DNA of 64,000 nucleotides from Halocynthiibacter styelae. GTDB lineage: Bacteria > Pseudomonadota > Alphaproteobacteria > Rhodobacterales > Rhodobacteraceae. Positions 36,302-45,282 of the stretch are shown in pieces. Each line of letters opens with the position of its first letter. The first letter of the stretch is position 1. The DNA lies in contig NZ_JADCKQ010000008.1 of the NCBI RefSeq assembly GCF_016123485.1, forward strand, positions 115,844 to 179,843, written 5' to 3'. The notes under the pieces are model-generated. The model did no database searches. It was not told the DNA's origin and saw nothing but the letters and a program-made list of their open reading frames with translations. A program made the position numbers and the translations under genes.

Positions 36302-37720
36302 ATGAAGCGTATCAAAACTGACCTTTGTATCATTGGTGCCGGTTCCGGCGGGCTGTCAATCGCGGCGGGCGCCGTACAGATGGGTGCGGATGTTGTCCTG
36401 CTGGAAGGCCACAAGATGGGCGGCGACTGCCTGAACTATGGTTGTGTGCCCTCCAAAGCGCTGATCGCAGCCGGGAAAGCGGCCCATGCGCTGGAAGCCG
36501 GTGAAAAATACGGGGTGGCGAAAGCTGTGCCCCAGATCGACTTCGCGGGGGCAAAAGCCCATGTGGCGGATGTGATCAAAACCATCGAACCGCACGATTC
36601 TGTCGAACGATTTGAAGGCCTGGGCGTGAATGTCATTCAGGAATACGGCAGCTTCCTGTCCCCAAAAGAAGTTCAGGCGGGCGATACAGTGATCACAGCA
36701 CGTCGCTTTGTCATTGCCACCGGATCGTCCCCCCTGGTGCCCCCTATTCCTGGTCTGGAAGATGTGCCTTACGACACGAATGAAACCATCTTTGAACAAC
36801 TGGAACGTCTGGATCACCTGCTGATCATCGGCGGCGGCCCGATTGGCATGGAAATGGCCCAGGCCCATCGTCGCCTGGGATGTCAGGTGACAGTGATTGA
36901 AGGCGCCAAAGCCCTGGGTAAAGACGACCCGGAAATGGCCGCGATCGTGCTTGAGAACCTGCGTGCGGAAGGAATCGAGATTGCCGAAGATGCCCTCGCT
37001 GCTGAAATTCGTGGCAAAGCCGGCGCGATTGAGATCGAGGCACAGGACGGCCGTATTTTCAAGGGCACACATCTGTTGATGGCTGTTGGCCGCAAGCCAA
37101 ACATCGACAAACTAAACCTTGAAAAAGCGGGGATCAGCACCGAACGTGGCTTGATTAAAGTGGACGCAGGCCTGCGCACAGACAACCGCAAAGTCTATGC
37201 TGTGGGTGATGTGGCCTCTCCGCTGCAATTCACACATGTGGCAGGCTATCACGCGGGTATTGTCATTCGCTCTGCCCTGACCGCCATGCCTGCCAAAGCC
37301 CGCACGGATCACCTCCCATGGGCGACCTACACCGATCCGGAACTGGCACAGGTTGGCCTGACCGAGGCGCAGGCACGTGAAAAACATGGCGAGAAGCTGG
37401 AAGTGTTGCGATTTGATTTCAGCGGAAATGACCGCCTGATTGCAGAAGGAAAAGCAAAGGGCCTGATTAAGGTTATGGTCGTAAAAGGAAAACCAGTCGG
37501 CGCATCCATCGCCGGGCCGCAGGCGGGCGAGTTGATCAACACCTGGGCGTTGCTCATCGCAAATGGCCTGAAAATCGGGGCCGTGGCAGCGATGGTTGCG
37601 CCCTACCCGACAGTGGCGGAGATAAATAAACGTGCTGCAGGTGTTTACTATACGCCCAGATTGTTCGATTCTACTCTCGTAAAACGCGTAGTAGGCATGA
37701 TCCAGAAATGGATCCCGTAA
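36302..37720 (+). CDS. Lipoamide-dehydrogenase-like FAD disulfide reductase
   Basis: 472 residues. FAD motif GAGSGG, redox-active cysteines in GGDCLNYGCVPSKALI, a second dinucleotide motif GGGPIGMEMA, and FAD-contact YAVGDVA. The C-terminal dimer domain reads APYPTVAEINKRAAG where true lipoamide dehydrogenases have HPTxxE, so the usual catalytic histidine is Tyr. This matches the subgroup paired with TVP38 proteins, whose substrate is unknown; it is unlikely to serve the 2-oxoacid dehydrogenase complexes. Confidence 0.88.
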   Translation: MKRIKTDLCIIGAGSGGLSIAAGAVQMGADVVLLEGHKMGGDCLNYGCVPSKALIAAGKAAHALEAGEKYGVAKAVPQIDFAGAKAHVADVIKTIEPHDSVERFEGLGVNVIQEYGSFLSPKEVQAGDTVITARRFVIATGSSPLVPPIPGLEDVPYDTNETIFEQLERLDHLLIIGGGPIGMEMAQAHRRLGCQVTVIEGAKALGKDDPEMAAIVLENLRAEGIEIAEDALAAEIRGKAGAIEIEAQDGRIFKGTHLLMAVGRKPNIDKLNLEKAGISTERGLIKVDAGLRTDNRKVYAVGDVASPLQFTHVAGYHAGIVIRSALTAMPAKARTDHLPWATYTDPELAQVGLTEAQAREKHGEKLEVLRFDFSGNDRLIAEGKAKGLIKVMVVKGKPVGASIAGPQAGELINTWALLIANGLKIGAVAAMVAPYPTVAEINKRAAGVYYTPRLFDSTLVKRVVGMIQKWIP

Positions 37721-37738
37721 GTGAAATGGCAGGGTAAT

Positions 37739-39121
37739 ATGGGTCTGAACACACTTTCCGGGCGTTTCCTGATTCTCACAGTGATCTTTGTGATGCTGGC
37801 AGAGATCATGATTTTCGTGCCATCTGTCGCCCGCTTCAGGGAAGATTACCTGCTGTTGCGGCTGGAACGCGCCCAGATTGCGGCCCTTGCTGTCCTGGCA
37901 AACGATATGATTGATCCGGAAGTCGAAGCCGAACTTCTGGATTCCGCTGGCGTTTATAACGTTGTCCTGCGCCGTAACGATTCCAGCCAGCTTGTCCTTT
38001 CCTCCCCCATGCCTGCCATGGTCAACGAAAGGTTTGACTTGCGCGACGCCCCCGCCGGCATTCTGATCCGAGATGCCATAAAGCGTCTGTTTACCCGGGA
38101 ACCTCAGGTTATTACCCTTCTGGGGCAACCCGTGCGCGAAGGTGGGTTACTGATCGAAGTCACAATGGGCACAGGTCCGTTGCGCATGGCTATGATGGAT
38201 TATGGCCTTAACATCCTGATACTTTCCGCAGTTATTTCGGTGATCACAGCCCTGATGTTGTTTATCGCCGTGCGAGGCATGATTGTGATGCCAATCAAAC
38301 GGGTTGTGGCAACAATGCAGGCCTATGCCCGCGCGCCGGAAGACGCGCGCACCGTGATTATGCCTGATTCCCGCGTGAAAGAGCTGAACGAAGCTGAAAC
38401 CGCCCTGCAATCCATGCAAACTGAGATCACTGGGGCCCTGCGTCAGAAAGAACGCCTTGCTCAGCTTGGCGGCGCAGTTGCGAAGGTCAGCCATGATCTG
38501 CGTAATATTCTGACAGTCACGCAATTGATGGCCGACCGGATGGAAGGGTCCGCTGATCCAGCCGTGCAGAAAGCGGCCCCCAAACTGATCAACTCAGTGT
38601 CCCGCGCCGTAAATCTCTGCGAAAGCACTCTGGCATTTGGCAAAGCTGAAGAACCTGCCCCGAACCTGGAACAAATTCCCCTCGGCCCGCTCGTCGAGGA
38701 TGTCATCGAGTCGGAACGCCTTTCTGCCGGTGCCGACAGTCTTGTGTCAATCAGTGGAACCATCCCGGAGGATCTTGAAATCCGCGCAGATGCAGAACAA
38801 TTGCACCGGGTACTATCCAACCTCGTACGCAACGCCCGGCAGGCTGTCGCTGCAACGGGCCAGGCTGGCAGTATCTTTATCACTGGATCCGAAGACGCAA
38901 CTGAATGGTGCCTGATGGTGCGTGACACAGGCCCCGGCCTGCCCCCCAAAGCGCGTGAGAACCTCTTCACGGCATTTCAGGGCAACGCCCGCAAAGGTGG
39001 CACGGGCCTTGGCCTGACCATTTCCGCCGAACTGATACGCGGTCACGGCGGGCATCTGGAACTCTCTGGCAGCGATGAAAACGGCACTTGTTTTGCAGTT
39101 CACCTGCCACGAAACATGTAA
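37739..39121 (+). CDS. Membrane sensor histidine kinase
   Basis: About 460 residues: first membrane segment at the start (FLILTVIFVMLAEIMIF), a periplasmic sensor region of about 130 residues, a second membrane segment, a HAMP-like linker, then HATPase. The H-box reads AKVSHDLRNILT, N-box NLVRNARQAV, G1 DTGPGLP and G2 GGTGLGLTIS. No response regulator is adjacent, so it is an orphan kinase. Start at 37739 has AGGG just upstream; a GTG at 37721 directly after the previous stop is the alternative. Confidence 0.88.
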   Translation: MGLNTLSGRFLILTVIFVMLAEIMIFVPSVARFREDYLLLRLERAQIAALAVLANDMIDPEVEAELLDSAGVYNVVLRRNDSSQLVLSSPMPAMVNERFDLRDAPAGILIRDAIKRLFTREPQVITLLGQPVREGGLLIEVTMGTGPLRMAMMDYGLNILILSAVISVITALMLFIAVRGMIVMPIKRVVATMQAYARAPEDARTVIMPDSRVKELNEAETALQSMQTEITGALRQKERLAQLGGAVAKVSHDLRNILTVTQLMADRMEGSADPAVQKAAPKLINSVSRAVNLCESTLAFGKAEEPAPNLEQIPLGPLVEDVIESERLSAGADSLVSISGTIPEDLEIRADAEQLHRVLSNLVRNARQAVAATGQAGSIFITGSEDATEWCLMVRDTGPGLPPKARENLFTAFQGNARKGGTGLGLTISAELIRGHGGHLELSGSDENGTCFAVHLPRNM

Positions 39122-39225
39122 AACACGCGATTTGGGGTGCCCCAGTAGTGAAATGAATTTCTTCTGTAAAAAATGCATTTTGCCCCTTGCGGCCCCCGCC
39201 ACATAAGCTTAAACCCCAACCCAAC

Positions 39226-39302
39226 GGACCGATAGCTCAGCTGGATAGAGTACCTGACTACGAATCAGGGGGTCGGGGGTTCGAATCCTCCTCGGTCCGC
39301 CA
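39226..39302 (+). tRNA. tRNA-Arg (anticodon ACG)
   Basis: 77 nt with encoded CCA. Acceptor stem GGACCGA pairs with TCGGTCC, D-loop AGCTCAGCTGGATAGAG, anticodon loop CTACGAA on a CCTGA/TCAGG stem, and T-loop GGTTCGAATCC. ACG reads CGN arginine codons after A34 deamination. Ten bases after its end begins the transposon-like island. Confidence 0.95.
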
Positions 39303-39307
39303 TATAA

Positions 39308-39312
39308 CATAA
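39308..39312. repeat. Target-site duplication CATAA, copy 1
   Basis: Five bases immediately before the left terminal TGTG. The same CATAA follows both right ends (51908 and 53995). Five-base duplications are the rule for Tn7/Tn5053-type transposition. Confidence 0.75.
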
Positions 39313-39379
39313 TGTGAAAAGACACATAGTTTTGCCTTTTCTAACCGAAGTCTTACCTTTAGCGCCACATAGTTTTGCC
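39313..39379 (+). repeat. Transposon left end with two motif copies
   Basis: Terminal TGTGAAAAGA, then CACATAGTTTTGCC at 39323-39336 and again at 39366-39379, 43 bp apart. Candidate binding sites for the lost TniA-type transposase. Confidence 0.75.
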
Positions 39380-39687
39380 ATTGGATGATTTTCGCTCAAA
39401 AATGACCTCCTACAAAATTCGATGATTCTCCGAACTTTCTTTGTGCGAGAATACAACGCTTTGACATTTTGGAGTAAGTTGTCCCTCGACGATCCATTCG
39501 GGAAGGTGAGGCACAAAGGGCGGGAAGTGGACCTTTGCTGCGTTCTCCACCAATGTCGGGAATGGGCAGTTAGCGACCTTTGCAAAGTCACTCATACAGT
39601 ACCAGCCAGCCTTTGCATTGCTTCGATTTCGCTGCATTGCAGCTTCACCAAACCAGCCACTCGTGCATGGCGCAGCATTTTTGTCGG
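39380..39687. other. Non-coding stretch inside left end
   Basis: Contains the remainder of the repeated left-end sequence to 39528 and then about 160 bp without recognisable genes before the stop of the Roc-COR-TIR gene. Short open frames here do not look like proteins. Confidence 0.5.
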
Positions 39688-41616
39688 CTAATCTAGGGCA
39701 TAGGTTACCAAATCATCTAGGGACCGCGGCAGAAGCCTATCGGATATCAATTCCAAAATATCCGGCACGTGCGTGTAGAAACGCCTCAGTTGGTTGTGAG
39801 CGACACGATCCCTGTCGCCCATGTAATTGAGTACGGACATTTGATTTTCGTATTCTTCATGCCAATATTTCCCAATCAAGCCTCGGCCAACCGGATTGAA
39901 AATGTTAGCATCTGGTGCCGCAAACAGCTTCACTTTGAGCAAAAACTGTTCAGGATCATGACCTGCAGAGTGCCAGACATTGTACAACTCAGTCATGCAG
40001 GGAACCGAATGCAGATACTTATTCGTCAAAACTAAAAGAATACGATCCCCTTCCACAAGCTTTTCCATAAACTCTGTAATGCTCTGGCCAAACATTATTT
40101 CGTTCTTATCACGACGGATATGCGTGCCTTCTTCTTCTGCGCGCGCACAGAATTCATCTACTATCTGTGCGCGCTCGGGGTCATCATCGTCTCCCCAAGC
40201 ATAGGACACAAAGAAGCTTTTGGGCGCGTTGGGGTCAAGACCATATTCCAAGTCTGGATATCCTTCTGAATGGTTTGGCGCGAGAGATTTCGGTGTCATG
40301 GCAAAAAGCTCCATCACGCTTTCGGAGAGCTTACACAGTGAACCTAGCAGGTCTGCCGCATGTGGGCCTTGTGCAGAGAGATGCAAGCCATGCCCCTTGT
40401 CCTCATGGTGGGTCTTTTCGATCCGAAAGCGCGCCTGCCGTCTCTCGTCATAGCCGCTGCATCCATGGCGCCAATATGTGCCATTGATCCCGGCCCGATG
40501 CCCGATAGCAACTAGGATCGCGCGCATGAACCCCGGAAACACCTGGTCAAACCAATAGAAATGTTCTTCATCGGGGGTCTCAAAACGGGCTGGATGCTCA
40601 CCCTCCAAATTCTCGGGCAGTGCATCGGGCGCGATATAGACCGCGCTATCATCGTCTTCACGACCTGAAACCTTAAAACAAATCCCGCTCTGGCACATGA
40701 AGGAAACAAAGAGCTTTTGTTCTTCGTCGGTGTAACCTTGCGCGTCCCAGATAAAGCTTCCCATGATCTGACGACTGAATCTGCCACGGTTTTGAAGAAG
40801 ATTAGTCCAACACTTTCTTTCACGATCATAAATGGCGTAGATTGCCTCGAGCGCCCAAGCCTGATCCAGAATGATGATATCCGCATCGTGACTGCACAGC
40901 CAGAAGAGCTCTCCGGCATTGTGAAGAAAAGACAGGAATTGTTCGGGACTGGAGATGCCACCCGTTTTTTCGCAAAGATCGCAAAACTCTGACATCGTTA
41001 ACGTACGGTTTTGGCGGTCTTTTGAAGGCTTCGCTTGATCCTCTGCTAGCATCTTTTGCAACGTCTTCATTACGGCAAGGCGCCCGGCGCCAATTAATGG
41101 CGGATTGAAACGATCTGCCGCGAATTTCAGTCGTTCTTTAAGGCTTGCTAAACCCTCACCTGTCGACGCGCTCATGGCCAGAGAACGACAATAGTCGAGA
41201 TTATCCCGCATCAAGGCAACTGCCGGGTGATCTCCGCGATCGTACGCGCCTTCCCGATCAATCTGGTTCTGCACGGCAACCAGAGGCGTAGACCGGTCCT
41301 TGAAAAGGCCGACAAAATTCAACCACCATTCGACCGGTCGATTCCTGAACTGCATCCCATATACCGGGATATCTTCCTCACTATTGTCGGTTTCCGGCGT
41401 CCAGACCAACAGAAACACCGCACGGGTTCGAAAGAAAAGAGCATGGGTTCCATGATAGATCTCCTGCCCGCCGAAGTCCCAAATGCGAAAGCTCCCCTTA
41501 CCTCCAGGAATGGGGGCATTGACCAGCTGGATGCCATGGGTGCTGTCGGCGTTAGATTCAAACGGCTTATCACGTAAACGATTGCAGATCTGAGTTTTAC
41601 CAATGCGTCCATTCGG
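39688..41616 (-). pseudogene. Roc-COR-TIR protein, 5' truncated
   Basis: The frame is open from the G1 motif of a Roc GTPase (NGRIGKTQICNRL, ending near 41612) through G3 (WDFGGQEIYHGTHALFF) and the base-recognition motif VAVQNQID, a COR region, to a C-terminal TIR domain (SFFVSYAWGDDDD, then LTNKYLHSVPCMTELYNVW, which keeps the probable catalytic Glu). No ATG, GTG or TTG exists between the upstream stop at 41689 and the GTG at 41418, inside the Roc domain. Upstream of G1 the sequence becomes antisense tniB, so the N-terminus, usually leucine-rich repeats, is lost. TIR domains of this kind often cleave NAD in defence; activity of the remnant is doubtful. Confidence 0.82.
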
Positions 41617-41637
41617 GGAGAAGCCCAGGGGATTGCT

Positions 41638-42435
41638 GTGATCGGCGCGTCCGGAAGTGGCAAATCCACTATTGTTGAGCGCTTGCTTTCACGCCACCCA
41701 GGCTTGCAACGACCAGGCCAATCTAATGAGATTGCAGAGACCGTGGAGCTATTAATCCCGTCGCCAGCCACGCTCAAGCATGTGGGGCTGACGATGTTGA
41801 CAGCCTTGGGCTATCCGCTCAAGCGAGATCGGCCTTCTGCCTATATTTGGGATCAGGTGAGGCACTTCCTGAAGCTGCGCAAGACACTGTTCATTCACTT
41901 GGATGAAGCGCAGGATTTATATGGGGCCACTCGGGCGATACGGCAGGATTCTGCAGTTAATACGCCTAAAACCCTGATGAACCAGAAGGATTGGCCCGTT
42001 GGGCTGATCCTGTCCGGAACCCCGGAGTTGGCGCGGTTGATCAATTCAGATGTCCAGTTGATGCGCAGGCTTTATGTGGTCATCCTGCCTGCGGTTAGTT
42101 GGGCGACCCATCCAAAAGAAATCACTATCATTTTCCAGGGTTATCTTGCTGAGGCTCGGCTTGAAGCGGATGGTGATCTGGATCTCAAAGACTTCCTGCC
42201 AAGGCTTATACATGCGGGGATGAACCAATTTGGCATTATTCTTAATCTGTTGCTTGATGGGGTGGAGGAGGCCCTGCGAGCCAAAGATTGCACCGTCACT
42301 ATCCGACACTATGCAGAAGCCTATCGCCGTAAAGTCAGCTGCCCTCCAAGCCTTAATCCATTTCTCGCTGCAGATTGGCGCGCAATTGCCCCATCTCGCA
42401 TCCATGATTTATCGCCTGACGGAGATGACATATGA
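41638..42435 (+). CDS. tniB: TniB/TnsC-like transposition ATPase, 5' truncated
   Basis: AAA+ regulator that links target choice to transposase. 265 residues from a GTG: Walker A GASGSGKST sits at the very start and Walker B LFIHLDEAQD at about 85. Typical TniB has roughly 60-80 further residues before Walker A; upstream of 41638 the frame continues with plausible TniB residues (ASIRGEAQGIAVIG) for about 11 codons before the junction with the Roc gene, then reaches a stop at 41575. It is therefore truncated. The stop overlaps the tniQ start (ATGA). Confidence 0.83.
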   Translation: MIGASGSGKSTIVERLLSRHPGLQRPGQSNEIAETVELLIPSPATLKHVGLTMLTALGYPLKRDRPSAYIWDQVRHFLKLRKTLFIHLDEAQDLYGATRAIRQDSAVNTPKTLMNQKDWPVGLILSGTPELARLINSDVQLMRRLYVVILPAVSWATHPKEITIIFQGYLAEARLEADGDLDLKDFLPRLIHAGMNQFGIILNLLLDGVEEALRAKDCTVTIRHYAEAYRRKVSCPPSLNPFLAADWRAIAPSRIHDLSPDGDDI

Positions 42436-44288
42436 AACCCGTTGCAAAGCCGAGATTTCACATAAACGAGTTCGAAACAGCGACATCATTTGCCAGCCGC
42501 TTTAGCCGCTATTGCGGCCTGGGCGGCCCCAGAGATCTCTGCCTTGATCAGGGATTTCGATGGCAGGAATTGATCGCGGGAGATGAATTCGCCCTGAATG
42601 GTCTGGCGGCAATCACGGGTGAAGATCCTGCCCGTGTTCGGAAGTGGGCTGTTCGCAATGAAGGGGCGAAGCGTTTTAATATTGCGGGCTTTCCAGCATC
42701 AGGTAGCGCAGTCTTGCGCACCCGGGTACGCCTTTGTCCGCTTTGCCTGAAAGAGGATGAGGAACGGTTTGGTGCAGATGGGATCTACAGGCGTTTCTTT
42801 TGGCAGTTTTCTGCGATCAGAACCTGTGCAGATCACGCAACGCCCCTTATTAACCTTCCCGTGGATGTGCATACCATTCTCAACTACGATTATATTCATA
42901 AGGTGCAAAAACACCGATCAATGATTGAGGCCGCAGTACAAGAAAGCTCGACGCGTCGAACTGAATACACAGGGTTTGAGGAGTATGTGTGGCACCGCTC
43001 CAGGGGGATGAAACAAATACCATTCCTCGATGATCTGACGCTGGATGTCGCATGTAAACTCTGTGAGACTTTAGGGTACGTGTTGCAATTTGGTGCAGAA
43101 CGTAAACTCCGTTCTGCCAGCGAGCATGAATTATGGCTGTCCGCTCAAAAGGGTTTTGAAGCGCTGCGCGAGGGCGAGGCAGGCCTGAAGGACGCGCTGC
43201 TATCACTGCGCACCAAACAATCGTTTCATATGGGCGGTTACAATAAAGATCTTGGCGCTTTTTATGTCTGGCTACACGGATCATCTCTGAAGAAAGAAAT
43301 CGATCCTTTGCGTGACTTGATCAGGGAACTCATTGCGCAAAATTACCCGGTCTCTGGAGGGAGAACAGTCCTTGGGAAGCCCTGCGCAGAAAGCCCAATC
43401 TATTCGGTTTCTGCTGGTTTGAAGGCTCTGGGAATAAAGCGCTCCAGGATGCACGAACATCTTATAGAACAGGGCCTTGCCACCGCTGTCAATGAAGGCA
43501 ACTCAGTCGCGCCGCACAGGCAAATCGTCGAGAGGGATTTACGTGCCTTTGAAGAACGTGCTGGCAAGCGATTAACGAGCCAGCAGGCCGCACAATTTTT
43601 GAATGTCAGCAAAGACCTCGTGCTGGAATTGAAAGTGGCAGGTCTTATTAAGACCATCGATGACAGCTATTGCCGTGGTCCCCGCTATCATCAGGATCGG
43701 TTGAGTGAACTGCTAAATCAACTCGAAACATGCCTGACTGCCCCGTCGCCAGATGAAACCTACATCCCCTTGAATAAAGCTGCTTCCAGGTTGAAGCGTA
43801 AAACACCGGTCATCATACGATTACTTCTGGCTGGCAAAATATCAGCCACAAAGGACGGTGACAGCACTGGTTTTGGGCGTATCAAAATTGGCCTGAATAG
43901 CAGCCGAACTGTCCTGCACAGTACCAGCCAACCTGGCCTGACGCGGAGCGATACAGCGGTTAAGCTGCACGTCAAACACCAAACGATAAGTTGGCTCATT
44001 GAGGCGGGGCTATTGCAAAATATTGACATGCGCAGTGCAAAATCAGGACAACACATAACAGCCATCTGCAAGCGCAGCATTGAGGCGTTTCTGCAAGATC
44101 ACATCACCCTCGGGCTTCTCGCAAAGCAGCTTACTCGACAGCCCGGACCACTCGGTTGTTTCCTGGATGGTAAGCGCATCTGGCCGATGGAAATGCCCGA
44201 CGATCTGAGCCGGATATACAAACGATCAAAATTGGAGCGGCAACTGCAACAGTTGGGGATGGGGTTGTCGGAGGAGCAACCAATGTGA
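42432..44288 (+). CDS. tniQ: TniQ/TnsD-like target-selection protein with repeated HTH units
   Basis: 618 residues. N-terminal TniQ domain with a zinc-binding set C102-x2-C105 and C132-x2-H135 (LCPLCLKED, then RTCADHATPL). The C-terminal half shows at least four helix-turn-helix-like units spaced about 55-65 residues apart, near 327, 381 (LTSQQAAQFLNVSKDLVLEL), 446 and 504 (LTRSDTAVKLHVKHQTISWL). Tn7 TnsD uses its C-terminus to bind a fixed chromosomal site. Because the element lies 10 bp from tRNA-Arg, I infer that this protein recognises that tRNA gene. GGAG precedes the ATG. Confidence 0.82.
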   Translation: MKPVAKPRFHINEFETATSFASRFSRYCGLGGPRDLCLDQGFRWQELIAGDEFALNGLAAITGEDPARVRKWAVRNEGAKRFNIAGFPASGSAVLRTRVRLCPLCLKEDEERFGADGIYRRFFWQFSAIRTCADHATPLINLPVDVHTILNYDYIHKVQKHRSMIEAAVQESSTRRTEYTGFEEYVWHRSRGMKQIPFLDDLTLDVACKLCETLGYVLQFGAERKLRSASEHELWLSAQKGFEALREGEAGLKDALLSLRTKQSFHMGGYNKDLGAFYVWLHGSSLKKEIDPLRDLIRELIAQNYPVSGGRTVLGKPCAESPIYSVSAGLKALGIKRSRMHEHLIEQGLATAVNEGNSVAPHRQIVERDLRAFEERAGKRLTSQQAAQFLNVSKDLVLELKVAGLIKTIDDSYCRGPRYHQDRLSELLNQLETCLTAPSPDETYIPLNKAASRLKRKTPVIIRLLLAGKISATKDGDSTGFGRIKIGLNSSRTVLHSTSQPGLTRSDTAVKLHVKHQTISWLIEAGLLQNIDMRSAKSGQHITAICKRSIEAFLQDHITLGLLAKQLTRQPGPLGCFLDGKRIWPMEMPDDLSRIYKRSKLERQLQQLGMGLSEEQPM

Positions 44289-44361
44289 TTGAAAAGACCC
44301 GAGGAACCGGCCGTCCCCTTGAAAACGCAGATGCAAGTCCTTTATCTCAAACCCAGACCTC

Positions 44362-44988
44362 ATGACCTGGAAAACTCCGTTGAATAAATTTGGGCATCTA
44401 AGCATTTTGCCAAAAGGGCCTTTTCGTTTTATCGCGCTCGACGTTGAAACTGCGGGTAAAACGGCCGGGGGCATATGTCAGATTGGCCTGTGTTTTGTCA
44501 GCAGCGCTGGCGATTTACAGTCCTATTCAGTCCTGGTTGATCCGGAAGAGCCGTTTGAGAAATTCAACTCGGAACTGCATGGAATTTCCAGTGAAACTGT
44601 GGCGGGTGCGGGGACATTTCCGACTGTCTATATGGCGTTGTTTGAGATTTTGAACAGCCACTCCCTCGTCCAACACAGTACCTTTGATGAAAAGGCCCTA
44701 ACGGCAGCTTGCGCACGATATGATCTGCCCATGATCACGTCACACTGGAGCAACAGTGTGACGGTCGCGCGACGGGCATGGCCTGAATTGAAGGGGGCTG
44801 GTGGCCATGGCCTGGCCAATCTCAAAAAGCACCTGGGCCTCTCGTTTCATCACCATGATGCCGGAGAAGACGCGCGCGCTTCTGCGTCGGTGATTTTGAA
44901 AGCGGAGAAGGTTTTAGGCAAGCCGCTGTCGTATCTCGCGATAAACCGTCAGTTGGCATTTCAGTTTGAAAATCCGGCACGAGAGTGA
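44362..44988 (+). CDS. DnaQ-like 3'-5' exonuclease
   Basis: 208 residues with DEDD-family motifs: ALDVETAG (Asp27, Glu29), a middle VQHSTFDEKAL and a final FHHHDAGEDARAS of the DEDDh type. It lies 73 bp after tniQ on the same strand. Such exonucleases occur as cargo in mobile elements; a role in transposition or in defence cannot be told apart here. Confidence 0.8.
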   Translation: MTWKTPLNKFGHLSILPKGPFRFIALDVETAGKTAGGICQIGLCFVSSAGDLQSYSVLVDPEEPFEKFNSELHGISSETVAGAGTFPTVYMALFEILNSHSLVQHSTFDEKALTAACARYDLPMITSHWSNSVTVARRAWPELKGAGGHGLANLKKHLGLSFHHHDAGEDARASASVILKAEKVLGKPLSYLAINRQLAFQFENPARE

Positions 44989-45282
44989 CTTCGAACCACC
45001 CTGCCCTCCTCCCAATCCATTGCCTGCATACGCACTCAACATTCAACCCAGAGACGTGTTACATAACACCCGATAGAAGAGCTTCGCAATTTGTTGCGTT
45101 AGGTAAACTATCATTGTAGCAGCTGCAGCAAGGGCCATTCAAAGCAATTTAGCGAACGGCATTACAGATTGTTACTTCCACGGGGCTTCAGCGGAAACAA
45201 TTCCATATATTGTACAGACCGAATTTGCTTGCGTGTGACAGCGCCCCACATAGTATATCCAAAAACCTTTTTGAGAGAGTAC
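44989..45282 (+). promoter_or_regulatory. Intergenic region upstream of the MoxR operon
   Basis: 294 bp without a gene. A possible promoter near the end: TTGCGT, about 16 bp, TAGTAT, roughly 30-60 bp before the MoxR ATG at 45283, which has GAGAGAG as ribosome site. No terminator hairpin is clear. Confidence 0.4.

Larger units (their letters stand above)
39307..39528 (+). repeat. Long direct repeat, left-end copy 1
   Basis: About 220 bp that recur at 53994-54215. The first about 125 bp are identical, the rest diverge by roughly one base in eight. It holds the transposon left end and its two CACATAGTTTTGCC motifs (39323 and 39366). Confidence 0.9.

Noticed and set aside
45241..45260. CACATAGT in the MoxR promoter as another transposase site
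   Set aside because: Only eight bases match, without the TTnTnCC part and far from either end.
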